DNA of 64,000 nucleotides from Streptomyces humidus (GTDB lineage Bacteria > Actinomycetota > Actinomycetes > Streptomycetales > Streptomycetaceae), in NCBI RefSeq assembly GCF_014649655.1, contig NZ_BMTL01000025.1:1-64000 (forward strand), read 5' to 3'. The notes under the pieces are model-generated. The model ran no database searches. It was not told the origin of the DNA and saw only the letters and a list, made by a program, of their open reading frames with translations. Shown here piece by piece: positions 21,420 through 29,683 of this stretch; within the stretch, counting starts at the first letter, position 1, and each line of letters begins with the position of its first letter. Both the position numbers and the translations under genes were made by a program.

Positions 21420-23230
21420 CCCGCACCTGGGAGATCAGCACCGTCACCGACGCCGCACGGGTGCGGATCGCGACCGCGCGGGTGGCCGCCGCCTGCGGCG
21501 TGCCGCCGCTGGAGCGCACCCGGCTGACCGCCGCACTCGGCACGCGGCTGCGCCGGTGTCTGGCCGAGGGCGGTGCCTGGCGGCTCGTCCTGACGACGGC
21601 CCGGGCGACCCTGCGGGTCGAGGTGGCCCGCTCCCCCGCCGGCGACGAGCCGCCGTGGCTGATCACCGCGCCCTGTCCCGGACCCGCCGGCCCGGCGGCC
21701 GACCCGCTGGCGGCCGACGCCCCCGTGCTCTCCGAGGCCCTGCTCGGCGCCGACGAGGACGCCGCCGTCCTGCTGGACCGGCTCGCCGGGCAGGAGGAAC
21801 TCGTCGCCTTCCACCGGGAGGAGCTGCACCAGACCAACCAGGGCGTCCTGGCGCTGCACGCGGAGCTCGACGCGGCCGGGCGGGCGCAGCGCGAGGCCTT
21901 CGCCGCGGAGCGCGCGGCGCGCCGGGAGGCGGAGGCCGCCCGGCGCAGGCTGACCTTCCTGGCCGACGCGAGCGCGGCGCTGACGGCCTCCCTCGACCAT
22001 GAGGAGATCGTGCGCCGGCTGCCGGAGCTGCTGGTCCCCGAGTACGCCCGCACGGTCGACGTGTGGCTCCTCGACGCCGAGGGGGACCGCGGCCCCTCCG
22101 TCCCCCGTCCGGCGGCCGCCGTGCTCGCGGCCCGCACCGGCCGGCCGCAGTACGCGGCGGCGCGGCCGGGCGGCCTGCCCGGGGTGAACGACCAGCCCCC
22201 GTCGGCGCTGCTGCCCGACCGGCCCCTGCTGTGCGTGCCGCTGCCCGCGCGCGGCGCGCCCCTGGGCGTGCTGACGCTGACCCCGCCGGGTGAGCGCTGG
22301 GACCCCGACGACGCCGTGATGCTCCTGGAGCTCACCCGGCGGGCGGGCGGCGCGCTGGAGAACGCGCGCCGTTTCGAGCACAACCAGGACATCGCCGAGA
22401 CCCTTCAGCGCGCCCTGCTCACGGAGCTGCCGAGCCTCCCCGGCCTGCGCCTGACGGCGCGCTATCTGCCGGCGACCTACGGGCTGAACATCGGCGGCGA
22501 CTGGTACGACGCGTTCCGGCAGCCCGACGGCAGTCTGATCACGGTGATCGGCGACGTGACCGGGCACGGCCTGCACGCGGCGGTGATGATGAGCCAGCTG
22601 CGCACCGCGCTGCGCGCGTACGCCGTCGACGGGGGCACCCCCGGCGAGCTGCTGACGCGGCTGCACACCTTCCTGCACCACCTTCAGCCCGACCTGTACG
22701 CCACAGCCGTGATCGCACGCTTCCAGCCCGGCGAGCCCGTGCTGACGTGGGCGGCCGCGGGGCATCCGCCGCCCGTGCTGCGCGGGCCCGACGGGCGGGT
22801 GCGCACGCTCGACGCCAAGCCGGGGGCGATGCTCGGCATCCCACTGCACCAGGAGATCTCCGACCACACCGTGCCGCTGGAACCCGGTTCCACGCTGGCG
22901 CTCTACACCGACGGACTGGTGGAGCGCCGCGCCCAGGGCATCGACCCGGGGATCGAGCGTCTGTCGGCGGCGCTGGGCGCGTTCCGCGCCGACGAGCTGG
23001 ACGCGGATCTGGACGGGTCGGCGGAGCGCATCCTGGAGCCGATGCTGAGCGACTCGGAGCGCGACGACGACGTCTGTCTGCTGCTGTGCCACCTGGACGG
23101 CCGTTTCGACGGCCGTTACGTCAGCCGCGCCGACGGCGGTCCGCACGGACGGGACGTACGGCTCGGCGGTCGTCCCGGCGACCGCCGCCTCGACGGGCGT
23201 CTCGACGGCCATCTGCCGGCCGGGTCCTGA
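21416..23230 (+). CDS. HATPase-like/GAF/SpoIIE PP2C phosphatase (RsbU/RsbP-like)
   Basis: A 604-residue protein. Its first ~80 residues resemble the preceding HATPase module but lack clear N/G boxes, so this part is probably an inactive docking domain. A coiled coil (about 115-180) and a GAF-like domain (about 180-320) follow, then an intact SpoIIE domain with GGDWYDAFRQPDG, IGDVTGHGLHAAVMMSQ, AAAGHPPPVL, YTDGLVERRAQG and DDDVCLLL. It is the probable output phosphatase, activated by released RsbT and acting on a STAS antagonist. ATGA overlap with the upstream gene; it ends 7 bases before the convergent marR. Confidence 0.92.
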   Translation: MTRTWEISTVTDAARVRIATARVAAACGVPPLERTRLTAALGTRLRRCLAEGGAWRLVLTTARATLRVEVARSPAGDEPPWLITAPCPGPAGPAADPLAADAPVLSEALLGADEDAAVLLDRLAGQEELVAFHREELHQTNQGVLALHAELDAAGRAQREAFAAERAARREAEAARRRLTFLADASAALTASLDHEEIVRRLPELLVPEYARTVDVWLLDAEGDRGPSVPRPAAAVLAARTGRPQYAAARPGGLPGVNDQPPSALLPDRPLLCVPLPARGAPLGVLTLTPPGERWDPDDAVMLLELTRRAGGALENARRFEHNQDIAETLQRALLTELPSLPGLRLTARYLPATYGLNIGGDWYDAFRQPDGSLITVIGDVTGHGLHAAVMMSQLRTALRAYAVDGGTPGELLTRLHTFLHHLQPDLYATAVIARFQPGEPVLTWAAAGHPPPVLRGPDGRVRTLDAKPGAMLGIPLHQEISDHTVPLEPGSTLALYTDGLVERRAQGIDPGIERLSAALGAFRADELDADLDGSAERILEPMLSDSERDDDVCLLLCHLDGRFDGRYVSRADGGPHGRDVRLGGRPGDRRLDGRLDGHLPAGS

Positions 23231-23237
23231 AGGGCGC

Positions 23238-23786
23238 TCAGCCGTCCGTCCCGACGCGCCCGCGCCCGGTCCCTCCGGTCCGTCCGGTTCCGGGGCTCCT
23301 GGCCTGCGCCTGGTGGAAGGCGAACAGCCCCCGTTCCAGGGCCGCGCGCTGGGCGGGCGACATGCCCTCGAACACGGCCGCGAGCCGCCTTACCCGGCGC
23401 TCGCCCACATCGGCGAGGACACGCTTGCCGTAGGCGGTCAGCACGAGCCGCACCTCGCGGCGGTTGCGCGGGTGGACGGCGCGCTCCAGCAGCCCCGCGG
23501 CCTCCAGCCGGTCGCACAGACGGCTCGCGGTGGGCAGGCCGACGTCGAGGCGCTCGGCCAGGGCGGTCAGGTTGAGCTCCGGTCTGTGCCGGACCGTGCG
23601 CAGGGCGAGCAGTTGCCGGGCGGGCAGCCGCGGCGCCGCCTCCTCCACAGCCGTCAGCCAGCAGGCGACCAGGCTCTCGACCGCGTCAGCGACCTGACGG
23701 GCCTGTGCCCGCCCGCCGTCCCGCCCCACGTCCCGCCGAGCGTCCCGCCGGCCGTCGCCGGCGTCCTCCGCACAGCCCACCGTCAT
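23238..23786 (-). CDS. MarR-family transcriptional regulator
   Basis: A 182-residue regulator with a low-complexity Arg/Asp/Gly-rich N-terminus (about 30 residues) before the winged helix: 'PARQLLALRTVRHRPELNL', 'TALAERLDVGLPTASRLCDR', 'LEAAGLLERAVHPRNRREVRLVLT'. Its core is clearly related to the MarR protein at 16723-17205, so the pair brackets the rsb operon. The ATG at 23786 has GGAGAGCG upstream. It is divergent from ndh with 235 bases between. Ligand unknown. Confidence 0.88.
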   Translation of the reverse strand: MTVGCAEDAGDGRRDARRDVGRDGGRAQARQVADAVESLVACWLTAVEEAAPRLPARQLLALRTVRHRPELNLTALAERLDVGLPTASRLCDRLEAAGLLERAVHPRNRREVRLVLTAYGKRVLADVGERRVRRLAAVFEGMSPAQRAALERGLFAFHQAQARSPGTGRTGGTGRGRVGTDG

Positions 23787-23839
23787 CGCTCTCCGAGCAC
23801 CGCGAGTGTCATGTACGTCGGCCTACCCGAAGGCAGGGG

Positions 23840-23865
23840 GCGTACACAGGGCCGTCCGCGGGTAC
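23840..23865 (+). promoter_or_regulatory. SigB-type promoter candidate upstream of ndh
   Basis: GCGTA (23840-23844), 15 bases and GGGTAC (23860-23865) fit GNNTN(14-16)GGGTAC. It reads toward ndh, whose start is about 155 bases downstream. It lies in the marR/ndh divergent region. Sequence match only. Confidence 0.5.
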
Positions 23866-24021
23866 GGAGGCAGCCTCAGGAGAAACGTTCGTCTGCATGC
23901 CTCGTCCGACTGGCGCAACCGGTCCGGGCGCGGTGGGATCGATGAGGTGCGAACGCCCGGGGGCGGGGCACGCGCATCAGGTCGGGCAGACCGCCTGGAG
24001 CCGCAGAAAGGGATGGACATC

Positions 24022-25389
24022 GTGACACGACCCAGGATCCTGGTGGTGGGCGCGGGTTTCGCCGGAGTGGGGTGCGTGCGGCGTCTGGAACGCGCGCTCT
24101 CCGCCGCGGAGGCCGACGTCACCCTGGTGACGCCGTTCGCCTACCAGCTCTATCTGCCGCTGCTGCCACAGGTCGCCTCAGGCGTGCTGACGCCCCAGTC
24201 GATCGCCGTATCGCTGCGCCGCAGCAAGAAGTACCGCACGCGGATCATTCCCGGCGGCGCCATCGGCGTGGACCTCAAGGCGAAGGTCTGCGTCATCCGG
24301 ACCATCACCGACGAGATCGTCAACGAGCCGTACGACTACATCGTGCTGGCTCCCGGCAGCGTCACCCGCACCTTCGACATCCCGGGGCTGACCGACCACG
24401 CCTTCGGGATGAAGACCCTGGCGGAGGCCGCGTACATCCGCGACCACGTCATCACCCAGCTCGACCTCGCCGACGCCAGCAACGACCCCGCCGAGCGGGC
24501 CGCGCGGCTGCAGTTCGTGGTCGTGGGCGGCGGCTACGCCGGCACCGAGACCGCCGCGTGTCTGCAGTTGCTCACCCACAACGCGGTCAGGCGCTACCCG
24601 CGGCTGGATCCCGGCCTGATCAAGTGGCATCTGATCGACATCGCCCCGAAGCTGATGCCGGAGCTCGGCGACAAGCTGGGCCGCAGCGCGCAGGAGGTGC
24701 TGCGCAGGCGCGGCATCGAGGTGTCGCTGGGCGTGTCGATCGCCAAGGCGGGACCGCAGGAGGTCACCTTCACCGACGGGCGGGTCGTCCCGACGCGGAC
24801 GCTCATCTGGACGGCGGGCGTCGTGGCGAGCCCCCTCATCGCCACGCTCGGGGCCGAGACGGTCCGCGGGCGGCTCGCCGTGGAGGCCGAGATGAACCTG
24901 CCCGGCGAGGACGGGGTGTTCGCGCTCGGGGACGCCGCCGCCGTGCCCGACCGGACCAAGGGCGAGGACGGCGCGGTCTGCCCGCCCACGGCGCAGCACG
25001 CGATGCGGCAGGGCAGGGCCGTCGCCGACAACGTCATCGCGACGCTGCGTGGGCAGTCGATGAAGCCCTATGTGCACAAGGACCTCGGCCTGGTCGTCGA
25101 CCTCGGCGGCACGGACGCCGTGTCCAAGCCGCTCGGCGTGGAGCTGCGGGGGCTGCCCGCGCAGGCCGTGGCCCGCGGCTACCACTGGTCGGCCCTGCGC
25201 ACGGGCGTCGCCAAGGCGCGGGTGCTCACCAACTGGACGCTCAACGCGATCGCGGGCGACGATTTCGTCCGTACCGGGTTCCAGGCCCGCCGGGCGGCGA
25301 AGCTGAAGGACTTCGAGTACACCGACAGCTATCTGACGCCGGAGCAGGTGCGGGCGCAGGTGGAGGGGACCGGGCCGGATTCCGCCTGA
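24022..25389 (+). CDS. ndh: type II NADH dehydrogenase / FAD-NAD(P) oxidoreductase
   Basis: A 455-residue single-subunit flavoprotein of the NDH-2 class, oxidising NADH and passing electrons to quinone without proton pumping. The FAD site is RILVVGAGFAGVGCVRRLE near the N-terminus, the NAD site is FVVVGGGYAGTETAACL (about 165-181), and a flavin motif LGDAAAVPD lies near residue 310. No transmembrane segment; the C-terminal helices presumably attach to the membrane. GTG 24022 is preferred because AAAGGGATGG lies 5-10 bases before it; ATG 24013 is an in-frame alternative with no room for a ribosome site. A SigB-type promoter match upstream suggests stress control. Confidence 0.9.
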   Translation: MTRPRILVVGAGFAGVGCVRRLERALSAAEADVTLVTPFAYQLYLPLLPQVASGVLTPQSIAVSLRRSKKYRTRIIPGGAIGVDLKAKVCVIRTITDEIVNEPYDYIVLAPGSVTRTFDIPGLTDHAFGMKTLAEAAYIRDHVITQLDLADASNDPAERAARLQFVVVGGGYAGTETAACLQLLTHNAVRRYPRLDPGLIKWHLIDIAPKLMPELGDKLGRSAQEVLRRRGIEVSLGVSIAKAGPQEVTFTDGRVVPTRTLIWTAGVVASPLIATLGAETVRGRLAVEAEMNLPGEDGVFALGDAAAVPDRTKGEDGAVCPPTAQHAMRQGRAVADNVIATLRGQSMKPYVHKDLGLVVDLGGTDAVSKPLGVELRGLPAQAVARGYHWSALRTGVAKARVLTNWTLNAIAGDDFVRTGFQARRAAKLKDFEYTDSYLTPEQVRAQVEGTGPDSA

Positions 25390-25451
25390 GATCCACCGGC
25401 CACCGCAGAACACGGGCACGGCAGAGCACGGGCAAGGGAGAGTACGGCGGC

Positions 25452-27698
25452 GTGAGGGCGGCGGCACGGGCGTTCGGACCACGATGGCGAGATCGGGTCG
25501 CGGCGTCCGACCCCGGACTGCTGCGGCTCGCGGCCGGCCTGCGGACGGTGGGCGCGATCGCCGTCACGCTGGCCGTGCTGTCGCTGCTCGGCGCCGACGT
25601 CCCGCATCTGGTGGCCGGCGCCATCGCCGCGATGGTCGCCACGTTCGCCGTCCGGGAGAAGCAGCGCGGCCGGCAGGCCGTCACCCTGGCGCTGGGCCTG
25701 CCGGTCGCGCTGGCGTCGGTGTCGGTCGCGGCGCTGCTCAGCTCACGGACGGTGGCCGGCGACCTCTTCTTCGTCGCCCTGATCTTCTGCGCGGTCTACG
25801 GGCGCCGCTTCGGCGACCGGGGCACGGCTCTGGGGCTGATCGGCTTCCAGGTCTACTTCATGTCCCTGTTCGTCGGCGTCGGGACGTCGTCGCTGCCCGG
25901 GTACTACGGGGTGATCGCGGTGGCCTTCGCCGGCAGCGCGGCGGCCCGGTTCGCGCTCGTGCCGCAGACCCCGACGGGGATTCTGCTGCGGCTGCGGCAG
26001 GCCTTCCGGGCCCGGCTGGCGCAGTTGCTCGACGCCCAGCTCGACCTGCTGGACGCCGCACCGGACGACATGGCGAAGGCCGTCGCCCAGGTGCGCGAGG
26101 GCACCGCCCGGCTGCACGACACGGCCATGATGATCCAGGGCCGGCTGGACGAGGGCACCCCGGACGAGTCGGTGGCCCGGCTGGTGCAGCGGCGGATCGC
26201 CGACGCGGAGATCGCCGCCGAGCGCCTCGGTCTGCTGCTGCTCACGGCCCGCAGCGCCGAGCGCGCCGACACGCTGACCATGCACCTGCCGGGCGCGCCC
26301 CTGCCCGAGAGCAGCCGGCTGCCGGTGCGGGACGAGGCCCTGGAGACCCTGCGCCACGATCTGCGGGCCCTGGGGCTGCTCGTACGGCATCCGGTGGCGG
26401 CGGGGTCGGGGACGGCGTTGTCGCAGGTGCGCAACCGGCTGCTCGGCTACCGGGACGAGGATAACCTGCCTAAGGCGCCGCCCGCGGTGCAGGACGTCTT
26501 CCGGGGCGTCGGCGAGGCGGCGCGGGCGGTGCTGGGGCTGCGGATCGCGCTGGACGGCCCGCAGGACGAGTCCGGCGACAGCCCCGAGACGGCACGCTCG
26601 CGCGAGGAGCTGGACGCCGAGGACGCCGCGATCGGCGGAGCCGAGGAGGGCGAGGGGGCGGCGGAGCAGGCCACGGGGCTGCGGCGGCCCACCACCCGGG
26701 CCGCCGTGCAGGTCGCCGTCGGGTCGGCGCTGGCCATCGTCGGGGGCGAGCTGCTGTCCGCGCACCGCTGGTACTGGGCGGTGCTGACCTGCTGGATCGT
26801 GTTCATCAACACCGCCTCCACCGGGGAGATCCTGGTCAAGGGCTACCGGCGGCTGCTGGGCACCGTGCTCGGCGTGGTCGCCGGCATCGCGCTGGCGGGG
26901 CTGGTCGGACACCACACGTGGACCGCGTTCACGGTGGTGCTGCTGTGCGTCTTCGCGATGTTCTACACGGCACCGCTGTCGTACACCCTGATGTCCTTCT
27001 TCGTGACGGCCGCCCTGGGCGTGCTGTACACGCTGCTGCACACCTACAGCCTGTCGGTGCTGGTGCTGCGGGTGGAGGAGACGGCGCTCGGAGCGGCCTG
27101 CGGGATCGTCGCGGCGGCGCTGGTGCTGCCCGTGCGCACGGACCGGCGGACCAACGAGTTGCTGACGGCCGTGCTGGAGCGGCTGACCGAGGTCACCGAG
27201 GCGGCCGTGGAGCAGCTGAGCGGCGCTCCCCCCGCCGACCTGCTGGACCGGGCCCGCGATCTCGACCAGGCGCTGGCCGACCTGCGGGCGGCGACCCAGC
27301 CGCTGACGCATCCGGTGACGCCGCTGCGGGCGCGACGGGACACCGCCCGCTACGTGGTGGCGCTCCTGGAGACCTGTGCCTATCACGCCCGGTCCCTGGC
27401 GGCCACGGCCGAGCTGCTCCCGACGCATCCGTCGATCGCGGCGGACCCCCGGCTGCGCCGGGCCGGGCAGCGCATCGTGCACAACATCGGGGCGATCTCC
27501 GCGCGGGTCGCGCAGGAGCCGAGCACCGCCGAGGTCGTGACCGGACCCAGTATCGCCGCGCTGCTGAAGCCGGGCGTGCCGGGGACGCCGCGCTACGGCC
27601 GGGTGACCGACCGGGTCCTGCGGCATCTCCAGCGTCTGGACGAGGCGGTGGTCGGCCTCGCGCGCCCGCTCGGGGCGCCGGTGGCGCCGCCGCGGTGA
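25452..27698 (+). CDS. FUSC-family (fusaric acid resistance-like) membrane protein
   Basis: A 748-residue integral membrane protein with two hydrophobic blocks of several helices each (residues about 30-170 and about 420-560), separated by a helical cytosolic region, the duplicated layout of FUSC/YccS-type putative exporters. Examples of helices are 'TVGAIAVTLAVLSLLGADV' and 'VVAGIALAGLVGHHTWTAF'. The substrate is unknown. The GTG at 25452 is preceded by AGGGAG; longer frames read through ndh. It follows ndh by 62 bases and may be co-transcribed. It converges with the hypothetical gene at 27741. Confidence 0.85.
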   Translation: MRAAARAFGPRWRDRVAASDPGLLRLAAGLRTVGAIAVTLAVLSLLGADVPHLVAGAIAAMVATFAVREKQRGRQAVTLALGLPVALASVSVAALLSSRTVAGDLFFVALIFCAVYGRRFGDRGTALGLIGFQVYFMSLFVGVGTSSLPGYYGVIAVAFAGSAAARFALVPQTPTGILLRLRQAFRARLAQLLDAQLDLLDAAPDDMAKAVAQVREGTARLHDTAMMIQGRLDEGTPDESVARLVQRRIADAEIAAERLGLLLLTARSAERADTLTMHLPGAPLPESSRLPVRDEALETLRHDLRALGLLVRHPVAAGSGTALSQVRNRLLGYRDEDNLPKAPPAVQDVFRGVGEAARAVLGLRIALDGPQDESGDSPETARSREELDAEDAAIGGAEEGEGAAEQATGLRRPTTRAAVQVAVGSALAIVGGELLSAHRWYWAVLTCWIVFINTASTGEILVKGYRRLLGTVLGVVAGIALAGLVGHHTWTAFTVVLLCVFAMFYTAPLSYTLMSFFVTAALGVLYTLLHTYSLSVLVLRVEETALGAACGIVAAALVLPVRTDRRTNELLTAVLERLTEVTEAAVEQLSGAPPADLLDRARDLDQALADLRAATQPLTHPVTPLRARRDTARYVVALLETCAYHARSLAATAELLPTHPSIAADPRLRRAGQRIVHNIGAISARVAQEPSTAEVVTGPSIAALLKPGVPGTPRYGRVTDRVLRHLQRLDEAVVGLARPLGAPVAPPR

Positions 27699-27740
27699 GG
27701 CGTGGCCCCGGCCGGGCCCGGAAGTCCGCTCCGAAGCCGC

Positions 27741-28172
27741 TCAGAAGTCCGTGGACATGCCGCTCGCGGCCGCTATGCCCCGCAGCGCCTCGGTGTCCTG
27801 CTGACGCTGCTGGATGCATCCGGCGATCTCGGCGAGGCGACCTGGGTCGGACGCCGTCGCCGCGTCGGTGACCACCCGGACCGGGCCGGTTCCGTCGACC
27901 TGGATCTCCACCAGCTGGTTGTCCAGCCGGCCGGTGACCGCGGTGGCGATGACCAGGGCGGCCTCGTCGCGGATCTCCTGGGGCAGATCCTCGGTCTCCT
28001 CCGGGTCGAGGGCGAAGTCGAGGCTCTCGGGAGGCTGTTCGTCGAGGGCGCGCAGCGCAGGCGCCACGACCTTCAGCAGAAGCTGGTAGTCCTCGCTGTC
28101 CATGCGGACGCGAAGCAGGTCGAGGTACATGTCCACGGGCCGTCCGTCGCGCGGGAACTCTGCATCGTTCAT
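27741..28172 (-). CDS. hypothetical protein (acidic, 143 aa)
   Basis: Not recognised. It is an acidic, soluble protein starting M-N-D-A-E-F and containing 'LLKVVAPALRALDEQPP', 'ALVIATAVTGRLDNQLVEI' and 'LAEIAGCIQQRQQD'. No signal peptide or membrane helix. The ATG at 28172 has GGACGAG upstream. It lies 28 bases after the DUF1206 gene on the same strand and is probably in the same operon. Codon use is like its neighbours. Function unknown. Confidence 0.75.
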   Translation of the reverse strand: MNDAEFPRDGRPVDMYLDLLRVRMDSEDYQLLLKVVAPALRALDEQPPESLDFALDPEETEDLPQEIRDEAALVIATAVTGRLDNQLVEIQVDGTGPVRVVTDAATASDPGRLAEIAGCIQQRQQDTEALRGIAAASGMSTDF

Positions 28173-28200
28173 CTCGTCCGTGTTCCCCGGGAAACCGACG

Positions 28201-29037
28201 TCAGACCTTGCGCCAGCGTGCCATGGCGAACGAGAACAGTCCGAAGAGGACGAGCCCGGCCGCGACGCAGGCCAGCAGGCCGGGGCCGGCGGGGGTCCCG
28301 GCGAACGAGCGCAGCGTGTCGTCCAGCCCCTTGGCCCTGTCCGGCTCGTACTCGACGGCGGCCCGCACGGCGAAGACACCGGCCGCGGCGAAGACCAGGC
28401 CGCGGGCCGCGCCGCCGCCCACCCCGGTGACGTCCACCAGACGCCGCACGCGCGGGGACATCTCCCCCAGCCGCAGCTTCTTGTGGTAGGAGCGCATGAC
28501 GGCGCGGGCGCCGATCCACAGGCCCGCGACGACGATCCCGACGCCGGCGACCCCCACGATCCACTGTCCACCGGGAAGGCCGAGCACCCGTGCGGTGACG
28601 TCGCGGGACTGCTCGTCGCTCGAGCCTCCGCCGCTGCCCGAGCCCGCGGCGAAAGCGAGGACGGAGTACGCGACGAAGGAGTAGAAGGCGCACCGGCCGA
28701 GCGCCAGCAGCCGCTTCCTGGCGCTGCGGCCGTCCTCGCCGACCGCGCCGAACACGGCCTCGGAGAGCCGCCACAGCGCCATGCCGACCAGCCCGACGCC
28801 CAGTGCCCAGAGCACCACGGAGCCGAAGGGCTTCTGGGAGATCTCGGCGAGGGCGCCCCGGCGGTCGGCCTCCTCCTTGCTGTCGCCGAAGGCGATCTGC
28901 AGGGCCAGCAGCCCGACCAGCAGATAGATCACGCCGCGTGCGGCGAACCCGGCTCTGGCGGCCCCCTTCGTCACCGAGCCGCGTGCCGCCCGTTCCGCTC
29001 CGGCACGGCCGTTGCGCGCCATGGCGCTCGTGTTCAT
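28201..29037 (-). CDS. DUF1206 membrane protein
   Basis: A 278-residue protein with about six transmembrane helices in three repeated pairs, the DUF1206 layout. Each unit starts with a Gly-Arg-rich phrase such as 'AARAGFAARGVIYLLVGLLA', 'LGRCAFYSFVAYSVLAFAAG' and 'AARGLVFAAAGVFAVRAAVE'. Function unknown; the family is common in actinobacteria and often near stress genes. The ATG at 29037 is preceded by GGGAGGGGA; longer upstream frames are out of reach of a ribosome site. It is downstream of the sigma-factor and DUF5133 genes but separated by a strong hairpin. Confidence 0.87.
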   Translation of the reverse strand: MNTSAMARNGRAGAERAARGSVTKGAARAGFAARGVIYLLVGLLALQIAFGDSKEEADRRGALAEISQKPFGSVVLWALGVGLVGMALWRLSEAVFGAVGEDGRSARKRLLALGRCAFYSFVAYSVLAFAAGSGSGGGSSDEQSRDVTARVLGLPGGQWIVGVAGVGIVVAGLWIGARAVMRSYHKKLRLGEMSPRVRRLVDVTGVGGGAARGLVFAAAGVFAVRAAVEYEPDRAKGLDDTLRSFAGTPAGPGLLACVAAGLVLFGLFSFAMARWRKV

Positions 29038-29128
29038 TGCGTCCCCTCCCGGAAGTCTCCCCGAATTTCGCAGGATCCGACTGCCCCGGCTCCGGCCGCA
29101 CACACGCGCGAGGTGTGCACACACACCT

Positions 29129-29164
29129 GCGGCCGGCCGCCCCCGAGCAGGGGCAGCCGGCCGC
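29129..29164 (-). terminator. nested hairpin downstream of the DUF5133 gene
   Basis: An outer perfect 9-bp stem GCGGCCGGC / GCCGGCCGC encloses an inner CCCC-GAGCA-GGGG stem. It is positioned after the minus-strand DUF5133 gene and before the DUF1206 gene, so it probably ends the sigma-factor/DUF5133 transcript. Confidence 0.55.
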
Positions 29165-29171
29165 GGAGGGC

Positions 29172-29212
29172 GCGTGAAGCGGTGCGGGGCGGGGCGTGAA
29201 GCAGTGCGGGGC
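29172..29212. repeat. 19-bp direct repeat
   Basis: GCGTGAAGC(G/A)GTGCGGGGC occurs at 29172-29190 and again at 29194-29212 with one mismatch. It lies between the DUF5133 and DUF1206 genes, next to the terminator hairpin. Function unknown. Confidence 0.6.
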
Positions 29213-29301
29213 CCGGCGGGGCGGCACGGACGCTGCCGCGGCTGGTCCTGCGGACCACCGGTCGGGTCACCGTGAACCGCCCCGCGCGCGGCCGCCGCCT
29301 C

Positions 29302-29628
29302 TCAGGCGTACACGCGGGGGCCGTCGTCGGTGTGCGGACGGGCCGCGGTCGCCTGCGAGCGGGCCGCGGTCGCCTGCGAGCGGGCCGCGGTCGCCTGCGA
29401 GCGGGCCGCGGTCGCCTGCGAGCGGGCCGCCGTGTCGGCGGCGGCGGCCGCCTCCAGCCAACGGCGGGCCGTCTGCAGGGCCTCGTCCACGTCCCGCGTG
29501 CCGGTGGACACGCACGGCGTGTAGGCGAGGTCGCGCTCCTGCGCGCACGCCTCGGCGGCACCGGTCGCGGACAGCGCTTCGTACTCGTCGACGAGTTTGC
29601 GCAGGACGGCGGGATGGGGCATGAGCAT
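29302..29628 (-). CDS. DUF5133-type small protein with SQATAAR repeats
   Basis: A 108-residue protein starting MLMPHPAVLRKLVDEYEAL, the pattern of the DUF5133 family found in Streptomyces. After 'RDVDEALQTARRWLEAAAAA' it carries four tandem heptads SQATAAR and ends 'HTDDGPRVYA'. The heptads are encoded by 21-base DNA repeats and look like a recent local expansion that could lengthen a helix. It lies 55 bases downstream of the sigma-factor gene on the same strand, so probably the same transcript. Function unknown. Confidence 0.8.
   Translation of the reverse strand: MLMPHPAVLRKLVDEYEALSATGAAEACAQERDLAYTPCVSTGTRDVDEALQTARRWLEAAAAADTAARSQATAARSQATAARSQATAARSQATAARPHTDDGPRVYA
29341..29424 (-). 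repeat. four 21-bp tandem repeats in the DUF5133 gene
   Basis: Four exact copies of a 21-base unit (GGCCGCGGTCGCCTGCGAGC plus G on the plus strand) followed by a partial fifth. They encode SQATAAR heptads in frame, so copy-number change would keep the reading frame. Confidence 0.9.
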
Positions 29629-29683
29629 CGGCGGGCTACTCCGTAAGTCGGAAGTGAGGGCTCGGGTGTACTGCTGTCGGCTG

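Noticed and set aside
24072..25451. Long plus-strand frame upstream of the FUSC gene, giving an apparent 1,208-residue protein
   Set aside because: The first 460 codons are an Arg/Gly/Ala-rich shadow of ndh; composition changes to normal protein at the GTG at 25452.
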